From Flavobacteriales bacterium (lineage in GTDB: Bacteria; Bacteroidota; Bacteroidia; Flavobacteriales_F; PHOS-HE28): a stretch of 64,000 nt of DNA. The notes below the pieces were generated by a model that saw only the letters and a program-made list of their open reading frames with translations, was not told where the DNA came from and searched no databases. Each line of letters begins with the position of its first letter. The stretch's first letter is position 1. Below, piece by piece: positions 23,670 through 32,754 of this stretch. Location: positions 124,001 to 188,000 of the forward strand of contig JADKJM010000007.1 of the NCBI GenBank assembly GCA_016721005.1. Reading direction: 5' to 3'. Position numbers and translations under genes: made by a program.

Positions 23670-25328
23670 CTACTTCTTCGTCTCCTTGATGAAGTCGATG
23701 CGCACGGGATAGTAGTCCACGGTGGTGAGTGATTCCGTGCCCATGGTCATGTACTCATCCTTACCGGTGTTCACCAAGGCCCAGCCGCAGATCATACCGG
23801 ACTTGCTGTCGTTGCGCAACACGGGCTTCGTCCGGTAGGCGCCTTTCTCATCGAAGTACACATAGGCGGTGTAGCTCCCCGATCCTTGCTTGGCCATGAT
23901 CTTCCCACCGGCCTTGCGCTGCTCCACATTGTCGTCGCTGTCCCAGAGAAAGATGTACAACTGGTCATTGAACACCGTGGAAAGTGCGGGACCCATCAGT
24001 GGATCATCGGAAGTGGTCCAGCGACGGAAGAGCGTGGTCCATTTCAACTCGCCGTTCTTGTCGATCAACCGCGCCTGGATCGGACCGTGGTAGAAACGCT
24101 GGTAACGCCGCGCAGTCTCCGGGTTGGTGTACACCGCCGCGAAGCCGATCTCATTCACGAAGAAAAGTCCGCCATCGGGTCCGGGTAGCAGCGCGATCAC
24201 ATCCGTGGTGGAGTGCAACCGTTTCTGCGACTTCTTATCCTCCTTGGGTTCCTCCTCTTTCTTGGAGTCGTCCACGCCGGTCACTTCCTCGGCTTCGAGA
24301 TCCACACCATCAGTGAATGGCATCACCTGCGGCGTGGTGATCCCCGCTTCGCTCGTATCGACATACGAGATGAAGTTCCCGAGCTTCCTGTTCCCTTCCG
24401 CCGTGGCATAGATCCCCGCGAAAGCGATGCGCCCCTTGGCCATCGGCTGCAGGATCCCGCCCGTGGGATAGTACCCGCCGTCCATCCCGAAGGGCATGCG
24501 CGACATGTCGTTCGCATCAATACGGTGAAGGACCACTTCGTAATCCGGAGCACCACCGCCGGGTGCGCCATCCTTGTAGCGGTACTTGATCAACACGTAC
24601 GCGGTGCCGGTGCTATCCACTGCAGCGTCCAGCACTTCGGATCTTTCACTGCCGCCATCCACGTGCAGGATCTGTTGCCATTGCACGTGCATGTTCTTGT
24701 CCACCATCGCCAACAAGTACATCGCATCGCCATCGTCGGCGTTGCGCAACTCGGGGCTGTGGATCAAGAGATGTCCGCCATCATCCGCCTCTACCGTGGA
24801 CCAACGCTCGCGCGTGGCGTTACCGGCTCGTGCGTAGAGTGCTTGGCGCTTCTTCACTTCCACAGGGAATGCGCATATCCGCTCGAAAGCCGGCGGCGGT
24901 CGTGTGAGGTGCGGATCGACGTTCTGGTAGTAGAGGGCGATCTCCTCCTGCCCGCCGGTGCGTGCGATCATCGTGGGTTTGCCGTCGAACAGGATCAGGT
25001 CCTCCAGCAACAAACGTTCGCGGCCGGAACGCTCAAGCAGCGGTTCCAACCCGCGCATGTAGGTGAGCTTCTCGCTCTCATACACATCCAATCGTGGTGA
25101 TCGTTTGGTGAAGGCGCGCTGGTCGAAATCCGGGCTGCGGAACACCATGATGGCCGTCGGGCTGCTGCGGATGATGCTGTAGGGCATCATGGTTCCATCG
25201 GGCTTGTGCTCCAACGCCATGCGCGCTTTCACCTTTACGCGGTCCTCGGTCTTGGATTGCGCAGGAAGGGTAAGAGTGGAGACGAGTGCGCCTACGATCA
25301 ATGGCAAAAGAACGATGTTGCGGTGCAT
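23670..25328 (-). CDS. Large secreted protein of unknown function
   Basis: A 552-residue protein with signal sequence MHRNIVLLPLIVGALVSTL, cut after about LTLPAQS. The body is beta-rich with repeated motifs such as YAEARSGN-like turns (for example GRERLLLEDLILFDGKPTMI, VALLPGPDGGLFFVNEIGFA and LYIFLWDSDDNVEQR), suggesting a beta-propeller or similar repeat fold. A charged linker occurs near residue 350 (KKEEEPKEDKKSQKRL). No catalytic motif or T9SS tail was recognised. It is convergent with waaA (2 nt between stops). Similar proteins of this size are common in Bacteroidota but uncharacterised. Confidence 0.6.
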   Translation of the reverse strand: MHRNIVLLPLIVGALVSTLTLPAQSKTEDRVKVKARMALEHKPDGTMMPYSIIRSSPTAIMVFRSPDFDQRAFTKRSPRLDVYESEKLTYMRGLEPLLERSGRERLLLEDLILFDGKPTMIARTGGQEEIALYYQNVDPHLTRPPPAFERICAFPVEVKKRQALYARAGNATRERWSTVEADDGGHLLIHSPELRNADDGDAMYLLAMVDKNMHVQWQQILHVDGGSERSEVLDAAVDSTGTAYVLIKYRYKDGAPGGGAPDYEVVLHRIDANDMSRMPFGMDGGYYPTGGILQPMAKGRIAFAGIYATAEGNRKLGNFISYVDTSEAGITTPQVMPFTDGVDLEAEEVTGVDDSKKEEEPKEDKKSQKRLHSTTDVIALLPGPDGGLFFVNEIGFAAVYTNPETARRYQRFYHGPIQARLIDKNGELKWTTLFRRWTTSDDPLMGPALSTVFNDQLYIFLWDSDDNVEQRKAGGKIMAKQGSGSYTAYVYFDEKGAYRTKPVLRNDSKSGMICGWALVNTGKDEYMTMGTESLTTVDYYPVRIDFIKETKK

Positions 25329-25399
25329 GAGGATCTTGTTGAAGCGGGCGTGAAAATAGCGGGCGCGGCTCTTGCGAAGACGATGCCACGTTGCGGCGA

Positions 25400-25765
25400 T
25401 CAACGCAATTTCGGGTTCTCGCGGTGCCGATCCGCATCGCGCGCGGTCTTCTTCAGCATCCTGCTCTCCCACGCCGCTTGCAGATCGGTGCCGGTCTGAT
25501 TGGCGAGGCAGAGCACCACGAAGAGCACATCGGCCAGTTCTTCACCGAGGTCCTTCGCCTTGTCACTTTCCTTCTCGCTCTGTTGGCCATAGCGCCGCGC
25601 CATGATGCGCGCCACCTCCCCGACCTCCTCGGTGAGCATGGCCATATTGGTGAGCGGGTCGAAGTAGCGCACGCCCGTGGTGGTGATCCACGCATCGACC
25701 TCGCGGCACAGATCATTCACAGGGCCTTGTTCATATCGTGGGACTTCACTAGTTTTCCGATCCAT
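25400..25765 (-). CDS. MazG-like nucleotide pyrophosphohydrolase
   Basis: A 121-residue protein from MDRKTSEVPRYEQG; the very long frame upstream is antisense to other genes and is ignored. MazG/dCTPase-type motif: MLTEEVGEVARIMARR (ExxE) followed by KDLGEELADVLFVVLCLAN (ExxD). These residues bind Mg2+ and hydrolyse NTPs or dNTPs to NMP and pyrophosphate. The size matches the single-domain family. It is divergently oriented to the small secreted protein gene, leaving about 40 nt for regulation. Confidence 0.85.
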   Translation of the reverse strand: MDRKTSEVPRYEQGPVNDLCREVDAWITTTGVRYFDPLTNMAMLTEEVGEVARIMARRYGQQSEKESDKAKDLGEELADVLFVVLCLANQTGTDLQAAWESRMLKKTARDADRHRENPKLR

Positions 25766-25808
25766 GGAAAGAGGATATAGGCATAATGGGACCGCAGCGG
25801 TGCTAAAG

Positions 25809-26156
25809 ATGGCGCTCGTGGTGGCATTCGTCGCGGTCCTTGCCCCTTCGGCCCGTTGCCAACTACAGCAGATCCAAGCGGTGGTCGATGGCATCACCTC
25901 TCCACAACACGCGGCCGAGATCAATGCGGTGCTCGCAGCGCAGCCGGACGTGGTGATGAGCCGGACGGATATGCATACGAAGAACCTGCTGATCCATGCA
26001 ATGCCCGAGTGTACACTCGACGCGGTTGCGATCAACACCCTCATCCAGCCTTTGGGCGCGAGCGTGCGCTGCTTCCAACGTGAACGGCTGGTTCCGGGCC
26101 ACTTCAAGCATCTTGATCCACAAGCGTGTGGATCAAGCCCCACACCGAACCGATGA
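25809..26156 (+). CDS. Small secreted protein with HMA-like fold pattern
   Basis: A 115-residue protein from MALVVAFVAVLAPSARCQL, a plausible signal peptide; an earlier Met at 25764 would bury it. The rest (QAVVDGITSPQHAAEINAVL, then VVMSRTDMHTKNLLIHAMPE) follows the beta-alpha-beta-beta-alpha-beta order of heavy-metal-associated domains but lacks the CxxC metal site. Metal binding is therefore doubtful. Its stop overlaps the next gene's start as ATGA, so the two secreted products are probably made together. Confidence 0.6.
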   Translation: MALVVAFVAVLAPSARCQLQQIQAVVDGITSPQHAAEINAVLAAQPDVVMSRTDMHTKNLLIHAMPECTLDAVAINTLIQPLGASVRCFQRERLVPGHFKHLDPQACGSSPTPNR

Positions 26157-28090
26157 GGTGCATCCGGGGTCGCATAGCACGCACCAAGGCCGGTCTTCGT
26201 CGCCTGCTCTTGTATGTGATCGTACTTGTGGCCAGTGGCACGGCACGCGGGCAATGCACCAACACAACGGCATACATGACCGTTGCCGCTCCCACCACCA
26301 ATGCACCGCTGTCGATCAGCACCTGCACGTTCCAATCGGAATACAACACCGTTACGGGATTGGTTGCCGGAGCAACCTACACGGTCACCAGTTCCTGCGG
26401 AGGGTACATCACCGTGCGACGAGGCACGTACAACGGTACGCTCGTGGCGAACGGCAACACGCCGTTGAGCTTCACCGCTCCGGTGGCCGGAACCTATTAC
26501 CTGCACTTCAACACCAATGCGGCGTGCGGCACGGCCTCCACCTGCTGTACCACCACGATCGCATGCGCCTCCTGCGCCGGCCCCGCACCTTGTGCGGCCG
26601 TGAACCTTCCCAGTTTGCCGGTGACCAGCCAAGCCGTGAGTTGCCATTCCTCCGACCTGATCAACACGTTGAACGTGAGCAGCCTTTGCGGCTCCGCTAG
26701 CACGCTCTACCTGGGTGGCGTTGAAGCACTATACACCGTGACGCCTGCGACCACCGGCAACTACCTTATCAATTACATCGGGCAGAGCTACAGTTCCATC
26801 TGGGTCTTCAGTGGGGCATGCCCGGCTGCGGGCGGGTTGTGCCAAGGCTCGGTAAGCGGCGTGGGCACCAGTCAATCGCTTACGATCACCATGACAGCGG
26901 GCACCACCTACTGGATCCTCTTCGACACCTGGCCATCGCCGCCAAGCCCATGTCCGGGGACCTTCAGCATCAGCACGTCCAACGTACCTCCACCTGTGGT
27001 GGCCAGCGATTGCAACCAGGCCGTGAACGTGTGTACGAACATCAATTTCCAGATCGACCCGAACGGTTACGGAAACGTCAACGAGATCCCTCCTTTGGGC
27101 TCGACCGGCAATCCCGACTATGGCCTGTTCTCCTTTGTGCCACCGTACTACAATCCATGGGGCACCACCAATGAAGGCTGCTTGCGAGCCGGTGAATTGA
27201 ACAGCACCTGGATGGTGGTGAACGTGCTCACCGGCGGCTCGTTGACCTTCACCTTCGGAGGCCTGGGCACGCAGGGCGGCTTCTACGATTGGATCATGTA
27301 CCCGTACAACGCCAGCGCCTGCACACAGGTCGCGGCGAATGCATTGGCGCCGGTGCGCTGCAACTGGAACGGGGTGTCGTTCGGTGGTACCGGATTGGCG
27401 TCCACGCCACCGGCTGGTGGTGATGTGAGCAACTTCGAACCACCACTGAACGTGGGGTCCAACACGCAATGGCTCATCTGCTTCAGCAATTGGAGTTCAG
27501 TAACGACAGCCGTGCCCCTACAGTTCGGCGGCACCGCCGTGGTGAGTTGTTCGCCATTGCCGCTGGAACTCATCGCCTTTGAGGCAACAGCCCAAGGAGG
27601 GCGTGTACTGTTGGAGTGGACCACCGCGAGTGAAGTGAACAGCATGCACTTCGAGGTGGAACGCTCGATCGATATGGAAGAATGGGAGAAGGTTGATGTG
27701 GTCGGGGCCGTTGGCACCTCCAATGTACGATCCGGCTATACGACCATGGATCATGCTCCACTGCCTGGTTTGAGCTACTATCGATTGCGCATCGTTGATC
27801 TGGATGGCAGCTTCACGTTCTCCCCGGTCCGCTCGGTGCGAATGATGGAAACCGCCTTGGTCTGTCACCCGAATCCGACCAGCGGGTCGTTCACCGTGTT
27901 GCACGTTCCGGATGGAGGCGTGATCGAAGTGTTGGATGTCCTTGGCAGATCGGTTCAAGTGGATGCGCGTCCGAGCACCGGCGGCAGTATGCAGGTGCGA
28001 TTATTCCTCCCATCGCCTGGCTTGTACACGGTGCGCATGAGCAACGGGGCGGATGTTGCATTCACCAAGGTGCTCATCTCAGAGCAGTAA
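26153..28090 (+). CDS. Secreted cysteine-rich protein with T9SS type A sorting domain
   Basis: A 645-residue protein. The start MRCIRGRIARTKAG gives a long basic n-region before LLLYVIVLVASGTARGQC. The first 300 residues contain repeated Ser/Thr/Gly/Cys-rich modules with patterned ends such as AGTYYLHFNTNAACG, TTGNYLINYIGQ and AGTTYWILFDTW, like PKD-less pre-peptidase-type beta domains. A central domain follows (NSTWMVVNVLTGGSLTFTFG). Then comes LPLELIAFEATAQGGRVLLE with a fibronectin-like strand set, and a sorting tail, VCHPNPTSGSFTVLHV and GLYTVRMSNGADV. It is probably a surface adhesin or structural protein; the function is unknown. Confidence 0.82.
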   Translation: MRCIRGRIARTKAGLRRLLLYVIVLVASGTARGQCTNTTAYMTVAAPTTNAPLSISTCTFQSEYNTVTGLVAGATYTVTSSCGGYITVRRGTYNGTLVANGNTPLSFTAPVAGTYYLHFNTNAACGTASTCCTTTIACASCAGPAPCAAVNLPSLPVTSQAVSCHSSDLINTLNVSSLCGSASTLYLGGVEALYTVTPATTGNYLINYIGQSYSSIWVFSGACPAAGGLCQGSVSGVGTSQSLTITMTAGTTYWILFDTWPSPPSPCPGTFSISTSNVPPPVVASDCNQAVNVCTNINFQIDPNGYGNVNEIPPLGSTGNPDYGLFSFVPPYYNPWGTTNEGCLRAGELNSTWMVVNVLTGGSLTFTFGGLGTQGGFYDWIMYPYNASACTQVAANALAPVRCNWNGVSFGGTGLASTPPAGGDVSNFEPPLNVGSNTQWLICFSNWSSVTTAVPLQFGGTAVVSCSPLPLELIAFEATAQGGRVLLEWTTASEVNSMHFEVERSIDMEEWEKVDVVGAVGTSNVRSGYTTMDHAPLPGLSYYRLRIVDLDGSFTFSPVRSVRMMETALVCHPNPTSGSFTVLHVPDGGVIEVLDVLGRSVQVDARPSTGGSMQVRLFLPSPGLYTVRMSNGADVAFTKVLISEQ

Positions 28091-28092
28091 CC

Positions 28093-28545
28093 CTACTCCT
28101 TCTGTCGGCTGTCGATGATGATCGTCACCGGTCCATCGTTCACGAGCGACACCTGCATGTCCGCGCCGAACTCACCGGTCTTCACGGAACGACCGATGAG
28201 CTCCGATAGTCGCTGTTTCATTCGTAAGTACAGTGGTACGGCTTCCTCCGGCCTCGCTGCGCGGATGTAGCTCGGTCGGTTGCCTTTCGCGGTACTCGCG
28301 TGCAAGGTGAACTGGCTCACCAGAAGGATCTCGCCATGCACTTGGGTGATGTCGAGATTCATCACGGCCCCATCGTCAGGGAAAATGCGCAGGCGAACGA
28401 TCTTCCCGCAGAGCCATTCGAGGTCCACATCGGTATCGCCGATCTCCACGCCGAGGAGCACCATCAGTCCCGGGCCGATGCGCCCGTGTTCGCGACCATC
28501 GATCCGCACCGACGCTTCGCTCACGCGCTGGATCACCGCACGCAT
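28093..28545 (-). CDS. dtd: D-aminoacyl-tRNA deacylase
   Basis: A 150-residue protein of standard DTD length. MRAVIQRVSEASVRIDG opens it, and the two conserved blocks are LLVSQFTLHA (SQFTL) and SLVNDGPVTI (NxGPVT), which form the active site across the dimer. It removes D-amino acids (and glycine) from mischarged tRNAs. The start is 1 nt after the stop of the upstream acid phosphatase gene on the same strand, so they are probably co-transcribed. Convergent with the T9SS protein gene. Confidence 0.93.
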   Translation of the reverse strand: MRAVIQRVSEASVRIDGREHGRIGPGLMVLLGVEIGDTDVDLEWLCGKIVRLRIFPDDGAVMNLDITQVHGEILLVSQFTLHASTAKGNRPSYIRAARPEEAVPLYLRMKQRLSELIGRSVKTGEFGADMQVSLVNDGPVTIIIDSRQKE

Positions 28546-28546
28546 C

Positions 28547-29368
28547 TCAGTACCCGTTGATCTCGAACCACGCTTTCATCCGCGCGTACTTCTCCGCATC
28601 GGTGCCTTTGCCTTGGACAGCATCGCGATAGGTTCCGTACATCGGGTTGGGCAGCAGGATGAAATAACGGGACAGACTGTCACTCATCGTATCCACCACA
28701 TCCTGGCCATAGTTCAAGGAGCGGTCCTTGAACCGCTCGTCGAAGTCACGCAATTGATCACCCACCAACAGAACGACCCGATAACGGGAAGCCACCATGG
28801 CGCGACGCTCGGTCTTGTCGCTCGTGCCATCCATCAGCAACAAATGCGCTTCATCGGCAAAGGGGAAACCGTTATCGTTCAGGTTCTTCAGCGTGCTCGC
28901 TTTCTCGCGCACATCGCGGTTGGTGATGTAGAAGACCTCGCATCCTTCAGCTTCCGCGAACTTCAAGAAGTCGAGCGCGCCTGGACAGGGCTTTGCTGCG
29001 GACATGTCCGTCCATGTTTTCCAATCGGCCTGGTCGAAGGTGTGGCCGCGACGGATCGCATTCACTTGGTAGGGGCTGTTGTCCAACACGGTCTCATCGA
29101 TGTCGACGATGACCGCGAGTGGCCGCTCGACATGCGTTGGATCGGTCTTGCTCCGCACCCGGTTCAGTTCATAATGCAGTTTGGTGGCAGCGTGCTGATA
29201 GGCTTGCTGGTACAGCCAGTACGCCTCGGCGGAAGTGTTCTGCCAGAGCACCGCATCGGCACCTTGTTGTGAAAGCAGCGCAGCTTGGTCAGGTGGCGGG
29301 GTTTCCACCAACCGCGATCGGCAACCAACGATGGTCAAGGTGACAAGAAGGAGTGCTGTCGTTCTCAT
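28547..29368 (-). CDS. Lipoprotein e(P4)-type acid phosphatase (5'-nucleotidase, HAD class)
   Basis: A 273-residue protein. The lipobox is TIVGC after MRTTALLLVTL, so it is an anchored lipoprotein. HAD motif I is VIVDIDETVLDNSPYQ, motif II VFYITNRD, motif III/IV VLLVGDQLRDFDE, and the WKTWTD segment matches the e(P4) family. Such enzymes remove phosphate from NMN and 5'-nucleotides outside the cytoplasm for NAD or nucleoside uptake. It is followed by dtd and preceded by rsgA on the same strand. Confident for the family; the substrate is inferred. Confidence 0.88.
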   Translation of the reverse strand: MRTTALLLVTLTIVGCRSRLVETPPPDQAALLSQQGADAVLWQNTSAEAYWLYQQAYQHAATKLHYELNRVRSKTDPTHVERPLAVIVDIDETVLDNSPYQVNAIRRGHTFDQADWKTWTDMSAAKPCPGALDFLKFAEAEGCEVFYITNRDVREKASTLKNLNDNGFPFADEAHLLLMDGTSDKTERRAMVASRYRVVLLVGDQLRDFDERFKDRSLNYGQDVVDTMSDSLSRYFILLPNPMYGTYRDAVQGKGTDAEKYARMKAWFEINGY

Positions 29369-29377
29369 GCGTTCGGT

Positions 29378-30331
29378 TCAATCGAGTCGGTAGGGGCTTT
29401 CTTCATCCATCCCGTTCACCATGTCAATGTAGCTACGATAACGGCTTTCCGCGATCCCGCCCTCTTCCACCGCCTTGCGGATCGCACAGCCGGGTTCCTC
29501 CTTGTGCAGGCAATCATTGAAGCGGCAGCCGCTTTTGCGCTTGAACATCTCGGGGAATTGATCCCCGATGTGCGAGGGTTCCAGGTCCACCAGCCCGAAA
29601 CCCTTGATCCCGGGTGTATCGATGATGAAGGTGGGTTCATTCGATGACAAGTTCAACTCGAACATCTCCGCATTGGTGGTGGTGTGTACGCCCTTCTCGC
29701 TCGACTCGCTGATCTCCAACGTGTGCAGGTCCAACTCCGGGTCGATGCTGTTGATCAAGGTGCTCTTGCCCACTCCACTGTGCCCTGAAACCAGCGTGAC
29801 CTTACCAGCCAACAGCGCCTTCACATCGGCTACACCCTTCCCCAGCGTGGCGGAGGTCATGATCACCCGATAGCCTGCTTCCTGATACGTATCCACCAGA
29901 TCGAACATGCGATCCTGTTCCTCCTCGTCGAGGTCATCGATCTTGTTCACTACCACCACGGTCGGCACTTGGTAGGTCTCCGCCGTCACGAGAAAGCGGT
30001 CGATGAAGCCATAAGAGGTACGCGGCCTTGCCAAAGTGACCATGAGCACCGCTTGGTCCAGGTTCGCGGCGATCACTTGTTTGTGGTGGCTCAGGTTCAC
30101 GCTGCGCCGCACGAGGTAATTCTTCCGTTCGTGCAGTTCGAGAATAGCACCCACCTTCTCTTCATCCACCTGCGGCAGGAAATCCACATAGTCGCCGACG
30201 GCCAACGGATTCGTGCTGTTCCAACCCTTCACCCGTAGGATGCCCTTCGCGACGCATTGATGCAGGACGCCGTCCTCACCCCTCACGAGGTAACGACTAC
30301 CGGTACTTCGCATCACCAGACCGTTGGGCAT
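29378..30331 (-). CDS. rsgA: Ribosome small subunit-dependent GTPase A
   Basis: A 317-residue protein from MPNGLVMRSTGSRYLV. The longer frame upstream is antisense to gldA. It has an OB fold N-terminal domain, then the circularly permuted GTPase: NKIDDLDEEE (G4), a serine-rich G5, GHSGVGKSTLINS (G1) and DTPGIKGFG (G3). The C-terminal zinc site is CRFNDCLHKEEPGC. RsgA matures the 30S subunit. It is divergent from gldA with about 70 nt between starts. Confidence 0.94.
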   Translation of the reverse strand: MPNGLVMRSTGSRYLVRGEDGVLHQCVAKGILRVKGWNSTNPLAVGDYVDFLPQVDEEKVGAILELHERKNYLVRRSVNLSHHKQVIAANLDQAVLMVTLARPRTSYGFIDRFLVTAETYQVPTVVVVNKIDDLDEEEQDRMFDLVDTYQEAGYRVIMTSATLGKGVADVKALLAGKVTLVSGHSGVGKSTLINSIDPELDLHTLEISESSEKGVHTTTNAEMFELNLSSNEPTFIIDTPGIKGFGLVDLEPSHIGDQFPEMFKRKSGCRFNDCLHKEEPGCAIRKAVEEGGIAESRYRSYIDMVNGMDEESPYRLD

Positions 30332-30403
30332 CGCCGGAGCACCGTTCTTCGTTTTGCAGTGCGCGGCAAATGTCGGCAGGCCGGGGCCGAGTACCTTCGC
30401 CGC

Positions 30404-31312
30404 ATGTCGATATCCGTTCGCAACATCACCAAACTCTACGGCACGCAACGCGCGCTGAACGAGGTCTCCTTCGAGATCGGCGCGGGCGAAGTGGTGGGCT
30501 TCCTCGGCCCCAACGGTGCGGGCAAGAGCACGATGATGAAGATCCTCACCTGCTTTTTGCCACCGAGCAGCGGACGTGCGGTGGTCTGCGGTTTCGACAC
30601 CCACGACCAAAGCATGGACGTGCGCCGGAACGTGGGCTACCTGCCCGAACACAATCCGCTCTACCTGGATCTGTATGTGCGCGAATACCTCGAATTCATC
30701 GCTGGCGTGCATGGACTGCCGGACGCCACGAAACGCATCAACACGATGATCGATCGCGTCGGTCTAGGTCCGGAACAACACAAACAGATCGGGCAATTGA
30801 GCAAGGGCTACCGTCAACGCGTGGGGTTGGCGCAGGCCATGATCCACGACCCGCAAGTGCTGATCCTCGACGAGCCGACCAGCGGCTTGGACCCGAACCA
30901 ATTGGTGGAGATCCGTGGGCTGATCAAAGACATCGGCCGGGAGAGGACCGTGATGCTCAGTACGCATATCATGCAGGAGGTGGAAGCGATCTGCGACCGC
31001 GTGATCATCATTGATCGCGGCGATCTGGTGGCCGATGAGAAGGCAAGCACATTGCGCAGCCGACAACAGCAACAGGAAGTGGTCGAGGTGGAATTCGACC
31101 GTACGGTGAATGCGAATGAGCTGTTGGCCATCACCGGTGTGCAACACGCCAAGCACAAGGCTGGCAATTCGTGGTTGCTCGCGCACGATGCCTCAGTGGA
31201 TGTGCGCCCGGCCATATTCCAATACGCAGTGGACCAAGGCCTGAAAGTGTTGGGCATGCAGAAGAGCGAGCGCGGGCTTGAGGAAGTCTTCAAGGAACTC
31301 ACCAAACGGTGA
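30404..31312 (+). CDS. gldA: Gliding-motility-type ABC transporter ATP-binding protein GldA
   Basis: A 302-residue ATPase from MSISVRNITKLYG. Walker A is GFLGPNGAGKSTMMKI, the Q-loop region NVGYLPEHNPLY, the signature LSKGYRQRVGLAQAM and Walker B VLILDEPTSGLDPNQ. The C-terminal extension (ERGLEEVFKELTK) and the length match GldA of Bacteroidota, which pairs with GldF/GldG permeases to support gliding; neither is nearby, so it may instead be a general exporter ATPase of the same family. metK follows directly. Confidence 0.82.
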   Translation: MSISVRNITKLYGTQRALNEVSFEIGAGEVVGFLGPNGAGKSTMMKILTCFLPPSSGRAVVCGFDTHDQSMDVRRNVGYLPEHNPLYLDLYVREYLEFIAGVHGLPDATKRINTMIDRVGLGPEQHKQIGQLSKGYRQRVGLAQAMIHDPQVLILDEPTSGLDPNQLVEIRGLIKDIGRERTVMLSTHIMQEVEAICDRVIIIDRGDLVADEKASTLRSRQQQQEVVEVEFDRTVNANELLAITGVQHAKHKAGNSWLLAHDASVDVRPAIFQYAVDQGLKVLGMQKSERGLEEVFKELTKR

Positions 31313-31316
31313 GTGG

Positions 31317-31347
31317 TTGATCCGTTCGGATCAAACCGTTTCCTTTG
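31317..31347 (+). promoter_or_regulatory. Predicted Bacteroidota-type promoter for metK
   Basis: TTG (31317-31319) is followed after 20 nt by TTCCTTTG (31340-31347), a one-base variant of TAnnTTTG. The metK ATG lies 23 nt downstream. The element starts right after the gldA stop. Motif-only prediction. Confidence 0.4.
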
Positions 31348-31370
31348 CGCCCCGGAAACAAACCGCATTC

Positions 31371-32669
31371 ATGCCTTACCTCTTCACCTCAGAATCCGTT
31401 AGCGAAGGCCACCCCGATAAGGTCGCCGACCAGATCAGCGATGCCCTCATCGACCACTTCCTCGCCTTCGACCCCAGCAGCAAGGTCGCATGCGAAACCC
31501 TGGTGACCACGGGTCAGGTCTTTCTTGCCGGTGAAGTGAAGAGCAAGGCGTACCTGGATGTGCAACAGATCGCTCGCGATGTGATCGAGCGCATCGGCTA
31601 CACCAAGAGCGAGTACATGTTCGAGGCGCATTCATGTGGTGTCCTCAGCGCCATCCACGAGCAAAGCCCGGACATCAACCAAGGCGTGGTGAAGAAGAAG
31701 CCCGAGGATCAGGGTGCTGGTGACCAAGGCATGATGTTCGGCTACGCCTGCCGGGATACCGACAGCTATATGCCACTGCCGCTGGAGATCAGCCACATGC
31801 TCCTCCGCGAGCTCGCTGTGATCCGCCGCGAAGCGAATAGCAAGATGCCCTACCTGCGCCCCGATGCCAAGAGCCAGGTGACCATCGAGTACAACGACGA
31901 CAACACGCCGAAGCGCATCGACGCGATAGTGGTGAGCACGCAGCACGACGATTTCGAAAAGCCCAAGGACGCCAGCAAAGCGGCCAAGCAGGTGGCGGAC
32001 GACAAGATGCTGGCCCGCATCAAGAAGGACATCATCGGGATCCTCATCCCACGGGTGATGGCCAAGTTGCCAAAGCGCACGCAAGCGCTCTTCGGCCGGA
32101 ACATCAGCTACCACATCAACCCCACCGGCACCTTCGTGATCGGTGGTCCGCATGGCGATACCGGACTTACCGGTCGCAAGATCATCGTGGACACTTACGG
32201 TGGCAAAGGCGCCCACGGTGGTGGTGCCTTCAGCGGCAAGGACCCGAGCAAGGTTGATCGCAGCGCGGCCTACGCGGCCCGCCACGTGGCCAAGCATTTG
32301 GTCGCTTCCGGTGTCTGTGACGAGGTCTTGGTGCAGGTGGCCTACGCCATCGGTGTAGCGGAGCCGGTCGGCTTCTATGTGAACACCTACGGTACGGCCA
32401 AGGTGAAGATGACCGACGGCCAGATCGCGAAGACGATCGCTAGTCTGCCCGAGTTCAACATGCGTCCGTACTTCATCGAGAAGCGCTTCGCCCTGCGCAC
32501 CCCGATCTACAGTGAGACCGCGAGCTATGGCCACATGGGGCGCAAGTGCGTTACAGTGACCAAGAAATTCGAGAACGCAGGCCAAAAGGCCACGGTGAAG
32601 GTGAAGCTCTTCCCTTGGGAGGAACTGAACGCCGTCGCGGTGGTGAAGAAGGCCTTCAAGTTGGGCTAG
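31371..32669 (+). CDS. metK: S-adenosylmethionine synthetase
   Basis: A 432-residue protein from MPYLFTSESVSEGHPDKVAD. It shows the family motifs GHPDKVADQISDALIDH, GAGDQGMMFGYACRD (ATP) and GGGAFSGKDPSKVDRSA (phosphate loop), plus the end SYGHMGRKC. It is slightly longer than E. coli MetK because of a lysine-rich segment (EKPKDASKAAKQVADDKMLA), common in Bacteroidota. It makes AdoMet from Met and ATP. A Bacteroidota-type promoter sits upstream. Confidence 0.96.
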   Translation: MPYLFTSESVSEGHPDKVADQISDALIDHFLAFDPSSKVACETLVTTGQVFLAGEVKSKAYLDVQQIARDVIERIGYTKSEYMFEAHSCGVLSAIHEQSPDINQGVVKKKPEDQGAGDQGMMFGYACRDTDSYMPLPLEISHMLLRELAVIRREANSKMPYLRPDAKSQVTIEYNDDNTPKRIDAIVVSTQHDDFEKPKDASKAAKQVADDKMLARIKKDIIGILIPRVMAKLPKRTQALFGRNISYHINPTGTFVIGGPHGDTGLTGRKIIVDTYGGKGAHGGGAFSGKDPSKVDRSAAYAARHVAKHLVASGVCDEVLVQVAYAIGVAEPVGFYVNTYGTAKVKMTDGQIAKTIASLPEFNMRPYFIEKRFALRTPIYSETASYGHMGRKCVTVTKKFENAGQKATVKVKLFPWEELNAVAVVKKAFKLG

Positions 32670-32702
32670 GCCGCCGCTCCCTTAAGTCTTCCACTCCGGG
32701 TG

Positions 32703-32733
32703 TTTGTGGGTTCTCGAAAAGAACCTACTTTCG
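32703..32733 (+). promoter_or_regulatory. Predicted Bacteroidota-type promoter for rplU-rpmA
   Basis: TTTG (32703-32706), a 19-nt spacer, then TACTTTCG (32726-32733), a one-base variant of the -7 consensus TAnnTTTG at the ideal spacing. The rplU ATG is 21 nt downstream. It lies in the gap after metK, so rplU-rpmA probably has its own promoter. Confidence 0.6.
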
Positions 32734-32754
32734 CACCCCATTTTCAAGGTGACC

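Noticed and set aside
25766..26647. Long N-terminal extension of the MazG-like gene
   Set aside because: It would be antisense to two secreted-protein genes; MDRKTSEVPRYEQ at 25765 is the natural start.
30357..30403. Promoter for gldA with TACCTTCG at 30392-30399
   Set aside because: It lies only 4 nt before the ATG and has no upstream TTG at a suitable distance.
31632..32585. 317-codon minus-strand frame opposite metK
   Set aside because: metK is a certain gene with codon pattern in the other strand; the antisense frame is a shadow in high-GC DNA.
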